Shown in pieces: positions 57,748-64,000 of a DNA stretch of 64,000 bases. Source of the DNA: Lutibacter sp. HS1-25 (lineage in GTDB: Bacteria; Bacteroidota; Bacteroidia; Flavobacteriales; Flavobacteriaceae). Under the pieces are notes generated by a model. It was given only the letters and a program-made list of their open reading frames with translations, did not search any database and was not told the DNA's origin. The DNA lies in contig NZ_RHLN01000161.1 of assembly GCF_004121075.1 (NCBI RefSeq), forward strand, positions 107,257 to 171,256. Reading direction: 5' to 3'. How positions within the stretch are numbered: the first letter of the stretch is position 1; each line of letters begins with the position of its first letter. A program made the translations under genes and the position numbers.

Positions 57748-58852
57748 TTATTTCTTTATGAGCAGTTTTAAATTCTTCAGGTGTGTTGATATTTCGAATT
57801 AAATCGTCATTAATTTCAACAATTTCAACATTAGAATTGATCAATACTTTGCGCGGACAAGAGTAACCTTGCGCCATATAAGCCAACAACAATGGATAAC
57901 TTTTTGGTTCCCAAATGGTAATTAATGGCTCTGGAAAATCTTTGTTTTTACCTTTTATAGTGGTTGCAACTTTTGAAGGATTTCTATGTTTTAGCAACAA
58001 ATTTATAACATCGCTAGTAACAAAAGGCAAATCGGTTGCCATTACCAACCAAGCCACATTTGGATTTTCTTGAAAAGCTGAACAAATTGCTCCAAACGGC
58101 CCCAAACCAATAAATTTATCGGTAATCTTATTTTCGACTAAAACATCTTGGTCTTCGCGAACCGATAAATAGGTTTTTAAATGGTGTTTTTTTAACAAAT
58201 CTATGGCAACATCGCGCTGATTTTTTCCAAAGAAATTCAATGTTCCTTTGTCGGTTCCCATTCTGGTACTTTTTCCGCCAGCCAACACCAACCCTTGAAT
58301 TGGCGCCATTTTTTGTTTGATTAAATTTTCTATGTGTTTTGAAATTTGATCTATTTCATTAATTTCATAACAAAGTAAGTTTTTAATCTGAGGATTTTTT
58401 TCGACTAAAAAATCAAAATATTTTGAGTCTTCTGTTAATTTTACAACAAACTGTATATTATTTAACTGATCTAATCTTTTTTTAACAGAAGCTTCCTTTT
58501 CGTTGTCTAAAATTAAAATTTGTTTTGCTCCTTCGTAATGATTTCCATTGATGAAAACAAAATCGTATTGCGAAAACTGCAAACGCTGATTGAACTTATT
58601 TACTGCAGAATTTACAGTAATTTGCGCACTTCCTTTATGGTGAAATGTAAACGTTTCTAAGTTTAAAGATGCTGTATTATCGCTGTGAGAAGCATCAAAA
58701 TAAGCCAATTTATAAGCGTTTAATTTGTCTGAAACCTGTTGCACTAAATTTGATATTACATTGCATTTTGTACCAACAATGGCAATTTCATTGGGTGAGA
58801 AATTATCATTATCTCTTAGTGTTAGTTTTGCGTGTTTTTGATGTTTATCCAT
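57740..58852 (-). CDS. mobA: Molybdenum cofactor guanylyltransferase with extra N-terminal domain
   Basis: 370 residues. The C-terminal ~190 residues are MobA, with the GTP site LAGGKSTRMGTDKG (190-203), GLGPFGAI and ATDLPF. The N-terminal ~180 residues look like a MobB-type domain (IAIVG start, FVFINGNHYEGAK, LLCYE) whose P-loop is degenerate: GTKCNVISNLV has no GKT/GKS. It converts molybdopterin to its guanine dinucleotide form. Overlaps moaC by eight bases at its start. Confidence 0.88.
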   Translation of the reverse strand: MDKHQKHAKLTLRDNDNFSPNEIAIVGTKCNVISNLVQQVSDKLNAYKLAYFDASHSDNTASLNLETFTFHHKGSAQITVNSAVNKFNQRLQFSQYDFVFINGNHYEGAKQILILDNEKEASVKKRLDQLNNIQFVVKLTEDSKYFDFLVEKNPQIKNLLCYEINEIDQISKHIENLIKQKMAPIQGLVLAGGKSTRMGTDKGTLNFFGKNQRDVAIDLLKKHHLKTYLSVREDQDVLVENKITDKFIGLGPFGAICSAFQENPNVAWLVMATDLPFVTSDVINLLLKHRNPSKVATTIKGKNKDFPEPLITIWEPKSYPLLLAYMAQGYSCPRKVLINSNVEIVEINDDLIRNINTPEEFKTAHKEING

Positions 58853-59321
58853 TTTTTATATCACTTTTTCCTCCCGATTTTTCAATCAATTTCACTTCTT
58901 TTATCACCATTGTTTGAGAAATAGCTTTACACATATCATACACCGTTAAAGCTGTAATATTTGCCCCAGTTAACGCTTCCATTTCTACACCAGTTTTACC
59001 TTCAACAGTAACCGTGCAAAAAATTTCAATATGCTCATTATCAACAATATCAATATCAATATCTACCCCATTAATTAGCAAAGGGTGACACATAGGAATC
59101 AAATCTGAAGTCTTTTTAACTGCCTGAATTCCTGCAATAATAGCCGTTTGAAAAACAGGCCCTTTTTTGGTAATTAATTCGTTATTTTGAAAATGCGAGA
59201 TAATCTCTTCGCCTAAAAACATGGTTGCTTTTGCTATTGCATTGCGTTTGGTAATTTGCTTATCACCAACATTTACCATTTTTGGCTGATTTTTTTTATT
59301 AATATGAGAAAATTCGCTCAC
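58845..59321 (-). CDS. moaC: Cyclic pyranopterin monophosphate synthase
   Basis: 158 residues. MVNVGDK, the IPMCHPL segment, TVEGKTGVEMEALTG and the lysine-rich KLIEKSGGKS are intact. It turns the MoaA product into cPMP, the first stable Moco intermediate. First gene of the leftward moaC-mobA-DUF1835-moeB-mutS-like operon. Confidence 0.96.
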   Translation of the reverse strand: MSEFSHINKKNQPKMVNVGDKQITKRNAIAKATMFLGEEIISHFQNNELITKKGPVFQTAIIAGIQAVKKTSDLIPMCHPLLINGVDIDIDIVDNEHIEIFCTVTVEGKTGVEMEALTGANITALTVYDMCKAISQTMVIKEVKLIEKSGGKSDIKNG

Positions 59322-59393
59322 TATAAACTATTTTTATGGTTAATTTGAAGGCCTAAAGTTAAATTAAAAAGATTAAATTCACGCAATAATTAT

Positions 59394-60002
59394 ATGAATA
59401 TGAAAAAGTCAATTATTTATTTCCTTATTTTCATAACGGGTGTTTTTACTACTTATTTGTACTTAAAGAAAGACATTTCATACAAAGAAAAAGAGCAAAC
59501 TCAAATTATTTTAAATGAAGTAAAAAATGTAAGAAAACTAATTGTTTTAGAGAGTTCTTATACCCAAATGTACAATTACGAAAAATCTAAATACTTTTTA
59601 GTTGAACAATTTTCGTTTGATAAAAAAGTAATTTTAGTTGTAAATGCTCAAATTCAAATTTCATACGATTTAACCAAATTGGAAATTGAAACAGACACCA
59701 TAAATAAAAAAGTGATTTTGCACAAAATACCAAAGCCTGAGATTTTTATTGCGCCTAAAATTTCGTATTACGATTTTGAACAAAGTACGTTTAACACTTT
59801 TACCAAAGAAGAACTAAACAAAGTTCATGATATTGTTATAAAAAAGGTAAAAGAGGCATCAAATATTGAGCAATTAAAGCAAAAAGCCAAAGTTCAACTG
59901 ATTGAAGAACTTGGTAATATTTACAAAATAACAACCTTGGTAAATTGGGAATTTGTAGACAATTCTGGTTTAAATATTCAATCTTTAAATTTTAAAGACT
60001 AA
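59394..60002 (+). CDS. DUF4230 domain protein
   Basis: 202 residues, an N-terminal membrane anchor (~4-22), then a DUF4230 domain with the usual FVLVEQFS-like, LVVNAQIQISYDL and HKIPKPEIF blocks. Function unknown. Divergent from moaC. Confidence 0.85.
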   Translation: MNMKKSIIYFLIFITGVFTTYLYLKKDISYKEKEQTQIILNEVKNVRKLIVLESSYTQMYNYEKSKYFLVEQFSFDKKVILVVNAQIQISYDLTKLEIETDTINKKVILHKIPKPEIFIAPKISYYDFEQSTFNTFTKEELNKVHDIVIKKVKEASNIEQLKQKAKVQLIEELGNIYKITTLVNWEFVDNSGLNIQSLNFKD

Positions 60003-60007
60003 TTAAG

Positions 60008-60772
60008 TTACAATTCATATTTAAAATGAAACCCATAGGTGTTTTCTTTATACTGTGGAAAAAAAGAAATGTCTTTTGATTTTTTAAATGGATTGAACTT
60101 TTTTAACGGTTCAAAATGATACACCAATTGCGTAACCAAAATACCAATACCTGCACCTACCAGCACATCAGACACATAATGTCTGTTATTTAACATTCTA
60201 AAAACACCTGTAGTTGTGGCAAAGGCATAACCGCTATATGCGTAAACTGGTGAAGTTTCCTGAAATTCGTTTTGCAAAACTGCTGCATTTGTAAAAGCAA
60301 TAGTAGTGTGTCCTGAAGGAAAAGAATTCCCATCACTTGTATCGGGTCTGGTTTTTGTAATGGTACTTTTTAACAATTCTGAAATTCCTGTAGAAATTAC
60401 ATTAGAAATAAATAAATATTTTGTTTGATCGAACCAATGATTTTTAGCTTTCATTCCAAAAGCATCAGCAGCATACATTTGAACAATTGGCACAAAAAGT
60501 AAATAATCATCTACCGAAGTTTGAAAGTTATTGCCAACAGCATCGCGCAAATCATTATTCAGGTTTTTTTCAAACTGACTATTATTTGCCGCCAAACCAA
60601 CTCCAATTAAACTTAAAGGTACAATACTTTTATGCAATAAAGTTCGTTGCTTTTTAATTTTTACTGCTGAAGCCAACTCTAAAGTATCTTTTTGAATATC
60701 AGTAGTTTGCGCATTAAAAACAATTGTATTAAAAAACACAATGCAAATAAGAAATTTTAAAATAATTTTCAT
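60008..60772 (-). CDS. PAP2-family phosphatase
   Basis: 254 residues from the Met giving MKIILKFLICIV. Signal peptide (~1-22, ending FNAQ). The three acid-phosphatase motifs are present: KTRPDTSDG, SFPSGHT and NRHYVSDVLVG. It should act on a lipid phosphate such as undecaprenyl diphosphate at the outer face of the membrane. Confidence 0.92.
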   Translation of the reverse strand: MKIILKFLICIVFFNTIVFNAQTTDIQKDTLELASAVKIKKQRTLLHKSIVPLSLIGVGLAANNSQFEKNLNNDLRDAVGNNFQTSVDDYLLFVPIVQMYAADAFGMKAKNHWFDQTKYLFISNVISTGISELLKSTITKTRPDTSDGNSFPSGHTTIAFTNAAVLQNEFQETSPVYAYSGYAFATTTGVFRMLNNRHYVSDVLVGAGIGILVTQLVYHFEPLKKFNPFKKSKDISFFPQYKENTYGFHFKYEL

Positions 60773-60823
60773 ATTAAATTTTAAGTGCAACAAATGTACA
60801 CTTACAAAATGAATCTTTTAATT

Positions 60824-62047
60824 TTATCGATACAAAAGAATTGGAAAACATTCCCCCTTTTTAAAATCGGTTCTATCATCTGGCAATTCTAAAAAAGCAT
60901 CCGCAGCTATTAAATTAGCCAAATCACCCGAACCTTTTCCTGAAACTGGTGTAGCCAATAAAACCCCTTCTTTTTGAGTTAATTTTACCTGTAAAAAGTA
61001 AGTAACACTTGGCTTAAAATAAAAATCTTCAGCCAAAATAGCCTGTTGATTTTCAACATTTAAATCTGCTGATTTATAATACCAAGGGTGAAAATATTTC
61101 AAACAATTTACAAAAGTTGAAACCGGATTTCCTGGAAATGCAAATACAACTTTATTTTGTTGATTACACGCAGTTACAGAATTATCATTTCGGTTAGGCT
61201 CTGTAACCTGCGATTTAACACCAAACCAAAATGGTTTTCCCGGACGTTGTTTTACCTGATGAAATAATTTTTCAACTCCCAATTCCGATAAAACTTCTGG
61301 AATAAAATCAAATTTCCCTTTAGAAACTGCTCCACTAAAAAGCAGCACATCATAATCGTTTAAAAATGCTTCAATCTTTGATTTTAAAACTTGTTTATCA
61401 TCTAAAATATGAGCAGTATCGGCTTTAATTTGCAATTTATCTAACAACGATACCAAGGTATAAACATTGCTTTTTCTAATTTGATGTTCAGCAGGAGTTT
61501 CAGTAACATCAACCAATTCATTACCCGTAGAAACAATCATTACTTTTGGCTGTTTACCAACTTTTACGGTAGATTTTCCAACAGTTGCCAACACACCAAT
61601 TTCGGCAGGAGAAATTTTTGTGTTTTCAGCAATTAAAACATCGCCAACTTTTTTATCAAAACCTTTTGGATGAATATTTTGAAAATACTTTATCTCATCT
61701 AAATTTACCTGAGCTTTTCCATCTTCAATGGTTAATAACTCGTAAGGAATCACCACATCACAACCTTTTGGCAGTATTGCACCCGTCATAGCTTCAATAC
61801 AATTTTCTGAATTTTTAAGCTGTAATTGCTCACTTCCAGCGGCTTGAATACCTTCAATTTTAAAAGTTCGTTGCCCATTGCTAAAAACTGCAGCAGCAAT
61901 TGCAATACCATCCATACTCACACGATCAAACGGTGGAAAATCGCGATCAGCAACAATAGTTTCCTTTAAAATTCTGCCAGTAGCATTTATAAAATCTATT
62001 TCTTCAACACCAAAATTTAAAGTGTTGTTTAAAATAACAGCCAACAT
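60824..62047 (-). CDS. moeA: Molybdopterin molybdenumtransferase, short N-terminus
   Basis: 407 residues. SMDGIAIA, the molybdopterin-binding domain with VSTGNELV and LFSGAVSKGKFDF, FAFPGNPVST and the C-terminal domain IV are in order. The N-terminus begins MLAVILNNTLNF, about ten residues short of the family norm (missing the V-E-E-A-L type opening helix); a stop codon two codons upstream fixes this start. The ATG lies inside a 100-bp duplicated segment. It inserts molybdate into adenylylated molybdopterin. Confidence 0.92.
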   Translation of the reverse strand: MLAVILNNTLNFGVEEIDFINATGRILKETIVADRDFPPFDRVSMDGIAIAAAVFSNGQRTFKIEGIQAAGSEQLQLKNSENCIEAMTGAILPKGCDVVIPYELLTIEDGKAQVNLDEIKYFQNIHPKGFDKKVGDVLIAENTKISPAEIGVLATVGKSTVKVGKQPKVMIVSTGNELVDVTETPAEHQIRKSNVYTLVSLLDKLQIKADTAHILDDKQVLKSKIEAFLNDYDVLLFSGAVSKGKFDFIPEVLSELGVEKLFHQVKQRPGKPFWFGVKSQVTEPNRNDNSVTACNQQNKVVFAFPGNPVSTFVNCLKYFHPWYYKSADLNVENQQAILAEDFYFKPSVTYFLQVKLTQKEGVLLATPVSGKGSGDLANLIAADAFLELPDDRTDFKKGECFPILLYR

Positions 62048-62279
62048 TATTCATTTTTACTTTTTCACTTTTCATTAAAATTATGCACTATTAATTGTTA
62101 ATGTTTAATTACGAATTTCATATCAATAAATAAGCTTAGCTGTTTTTAATTATCGCTTCGGCTACGCTCAGCGACCAGACCAACATTATTCATTTTTACT
62201 TTTTCACTTTTCATTAAAATTATGCACTATTAATTGTTAATGTTTAATTACGAATTTCATATCAATAAATAAGCTTAGC
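62041..62279. repeat. 100-bp direct duplication at the moaA/moeA junction
   Basis: 62041-62140 and 62180-62279 are identical over 100 bases. They contain the moaA 3' end, the intergenic space and the first codons of moeA. The 39 bases between (62141-62179) hold a GC-richer inverted repeat, TCGCT...AGCGA (62153-62174), foreign to either gene. Confidence 0.9.
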
Positions 62280-63262
62280 CCTCCAATAGTAGACATACTT
62301 TCAGACACATCATTGTCTCTAGAAGCTTCAGCAACAAATCCGTTTTCGGGTTTTTTATGCACTGTTTTAATAAACAATGCTTTCAAATCGTTGTCGCTGG
62401 CTCCATTTCTTATAAAATCGCGTACATTAAACACTCCACCATCAAACAAACAGTTTTTAAACATACCAGTTGCCGTAATTCTAATTCTGTTACAATCGCC
62501 ACAAATAGTACGGGTAAACGCAGGGATGATACCAAAAGTACCTAAATAACCAGGTATTTTAAAGTTTTTTGAAGTAGATGATTTTTTTTGTTGAAGTGTC
62601 TCAACTACTGAATATTGATTTTTTATATGATTGATTATTTTATTGAAATTCCACTCTTCATCAATTTTGCGTTGTCCTTTACCGTTAAAAGGCATTTCTT
62701 CAATAAAACGAATGGCAATATTTTTATCTTTTGAAAGTTCAACAAAATCAATAATTTCATCGGTATTAAAACCAGACTGTACTACAATATTTAGCTTTAA
62801 TTTTAAGTTACTTTCAACCAGTTTTTCAAAAGTATCATACACATTTACAAAAACATCTCTTCGTGTAATTTGAGCAAATTTTTCTCTTTGCAAAGTATCC
62901 ATACTTAAATTAACCGCATTGATATTTAGTTCTTCTAGCTTTTCAATATGATTGGAAATTAAAGCACCATTGGTGGTAATATTAATTTCTTTTAACTTAT
63001 CATTAAATGAAAGTGATTCTAAAAACTTCACAAAATCTCTGCGAACAAAAGGCTCTCCACCAGTTAAGCGCACTTTATTTACACCTAGCTCTGAAAGTAC
63101 ACGTGTAATACGGTACATTTCTTTATACGATAGCAATTCTTTTCTATCAACAATATCAATTCCGTGAGCAGGCATACAATATTGGCAACGCAAATTACAA
63201 CGATCTGTAACCGCCAATCGTAAATACGATATTTTTCTGCCAAATTTATCGGTTAACTGCAT
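62237..63262 (-). CDS. moaA: GTP 3',8-cyclase, C-terminus extended by frameshift
   Basis: 341 residues. Radical-SAM cluster Cys22, Cys26, Cys29 (RCNLRCQYC); second [4Fe-4S] ligands in CGDC and NCLF near residues 253-271. MoaA proteins end in Gly-Gly, which is needed in the active site. Here STIGG is followed by 13 more residues (LSLFIDMKFVIKH). A TAA lies one base out of frame straight after the second glycine codon, so an extra G in the GGAGGG run probably pushed the ribosome past the old stop. The rest of the protein is intact. Confidence 0.93.
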   Translation of the reverse strand: MQLTDKFGRKISYLRLAVTDRCNLRCQYCMPAHGIDIVDRKELLSYKEMYRITRVLSELGVNKVRLTGGEPFVRRDFVKFLESLSFNDKLKEINITTNGALISNHIEKLEELNINAVNLSMDTLQREKFAQITRRDVFVNVYDTFEKLVESNLKLKLNIVVQSGFNTDEIIDFVELSKDKNIAIRFIEEMPFNGKGQRKIDEEWNFNKIINHIKNQYSVVETLQQKKSSTSKNFKIPGYLGTFGIIPAFTRTICGDCNRIRITATGMFKNCLFDGGVFNVRDFIRNGASDNDLKALFIKTVHKKPENGFVAEASRDNDVSESMSTIGGLSLFIDMKFVIKH

Positions 63263-63303
63263 GCACTGTCTAAAATAATTTACAATTTCAAAATATCTCT
63301 TTT

Positions 63304-63720
63304 TTAATGAGGTAATTTTTCTTTAAAAACACCATATAAAAAAGCACCAAAAGTAGCTCCAAAAATAACTACCAGTATAGCAACCACACCCTGACCTAAC
63401 AATACAAACATAGGTCCAGGACAAGCTCCTGCCAAGCCCCAACCCAAGCCAAATAAGATACCTCCAAATAAATTACGGTATATTCCTGGTTTTTTAGGCG
63501 GTACAATAATATCTTTTCCTTCAAAAGTTTTGATTACTTTTCTTCTAAAAAAAGTCATCATTATCATTCCTAAAATTACTGCCGAACCAATAATTCCGTA
63601 CATATGAAAAGCTTGAAATTTAAACATTTCATAGATTCTATACCACGAAATTATTTCAGCCTTACTCATTACTATTCCAAAGAGGATTCCTACTAAAAAA
63701 AACTTTAATAATTTCATCAT
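63304..63720 (-). CDS. YeeE/YedE-type transporter, C-terminal half protein
   Basis: 138 residues, four membrane spans, with FGLGWGLAGACPGPMFVLLGQG, the cysteine-bearing motif of the sulfur-compound transporter family (thiosulfate uptake is known in relatives). Its start codon directly adjoins the stop of the partner gene; the two together equal one full YeeE/YedE protein. Confidence 0.9.
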   Translation of the reverse strand: MMKLLKFFLVGILFGIVMSKAEIISWYRIYEMFKFQAFHMYGIIGSAVILGMIMMTFFRRKVIKTFEGKDIIVPPKKPGIYRNLFGGILFGLGWGLAGACPGPMFVLLGQGVVAILVVIFGATFGAFLYGVFKEKLPH

Positions 63721-64000
63721 TTAAAATATTAAAGGTAAAATAAACCACGTCATTACCAAGCCTCCAATAAAAAAACCGATAACAGCTATTAACGATGGTA
63801 ATTCTAAATTACTTAAGCCAACAATGGCGTGACCCGATGTACAACCGCCTGCCCAACGCGCACCAAAACCAACCATAATACCTGCTATTAACAATATTAA
63901 AAACCCTTTTAAAGTTAACATGTTTTCTATACCAAAAATTTCATTTGGCAAATAAGTTGCACCAGCATCTTTAAATCCTATAGCTGCTAAATCTTCAATA
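63721..64000 (-). CDS. YeeE/YedE-type transporter, N-terminal half protein, cut by window edge
   Basis: Reads open to the window end, at least 93 residues, with LTLKGFLILLIAGIMVGFGARWAGGCTSGHAI; the Cys in GGCTSGH is the conserved one. A TTG at 63951 could be taken as start, but the upstream sequence (DLAAIGFKDAGATYLPNEIFG) matches the family, so the true start lies beyond the window. Partner of the preceding gene. Confidence 0.88.
   Translation of the reverse strand, partial: IEDLAAIGFKDAGATYLPNEIFGIENMLTLKGFLILLIAGIMVGFGARWAGGCTSGHAIVGLSNLELPSLIAVIGFFIGGLVMTWFILPLIF

Noticed and set aside
62141..62184. Short frame MLVWSLSVAEAIIKNS from the second ATG copy, which faintly resembles a MoeA N-terminus
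   Set aside because: It stops after 16 codons, and the part resembling MoeA comes from the foreign inverted repeat, so the likeness is probably chance.

Overview
The window is a low-GC chromosomal segment of a marine-type Flavobacteriaceae (Bacteroidota). The reasons are C-terminal type IX secretion (T9SS) sorting domains, a hybrid two-component/AraC regulator beside a sulfatase, repeated TAnnTTTG promoter -7 boxes, almost no Shine-Dalgarno sequences, and family-typical genes (GSCFA, DUF4230, MutS-related membrane ATPase). Genus cannot be fixed from the sequence alone.

Region 1 (1-8300) is the end of a polysaccharide-utilisation locus: two secreted T9SS proteins, a formylglycine sulfatase and a 1421-residue hybrid sensor/regulator. 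Region 2 (8300-9600) is a scar: short direct repeats, an integrase N-terminal remnant, an initiator tRNA-Met gene, and an era gene that has lost its first GTPase motifs and abuts the tRNA. Region 3 (9700-28280) is housekeeping: der, cydAB (cytochrome bd, with a palindromic operator candidate), a methyltransferase, a LemA/TPM cluster, MerR-like and M23 genes, alaS, GSCFA, rhodanese, an M48 protease, a polyprenyl glycosylphosphotransferase, a Gfo/Idh oxidoreductase and lepA. An IS256-like element of the zinc-binding variant sits just after lepA.

Region 4 (29600-44460) is the bioenergetic core: a ferredoxin, a two-gene 2-oxoacid:ferredoxin oxidoreductase, and an 11-subunit complex I operon (nuoABCDHIJKLMN) without nuoEFG. 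Two small non-respiratory genes, a GxxExxY protein and a four-helix-bundle protein, interrupt it between nuoK/nuoL and nuoL/nuoM. The layout suggests reduced ferredoxin rather than NADH feeds the complex.

Region 5 (44450-51660) holds a second Gfo/Idh enzyme, a glycosyltransferase-metallophosphatase pair, an AlkB-like dioxygenase, a cation/proton antiporter, a CYTH protein and an outer-membrane-type protein. Region 6 (51900-63262) is a molybdenum cofactor island: moaD, corA, DUF3817, moaE, a membrane MutS-like ATPase, moeB/thiF-rhodanese, DUF1835, mobA, moaC, DUF4230, PAP2, moeA and moaA. The moaA/moeA junction carries a 100-bp direct duplication, and moaA reads 13 codons past its usual terminal Gly-Gly. 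The window ends in a two-part YeeE/YedE transporter cut by the edge.
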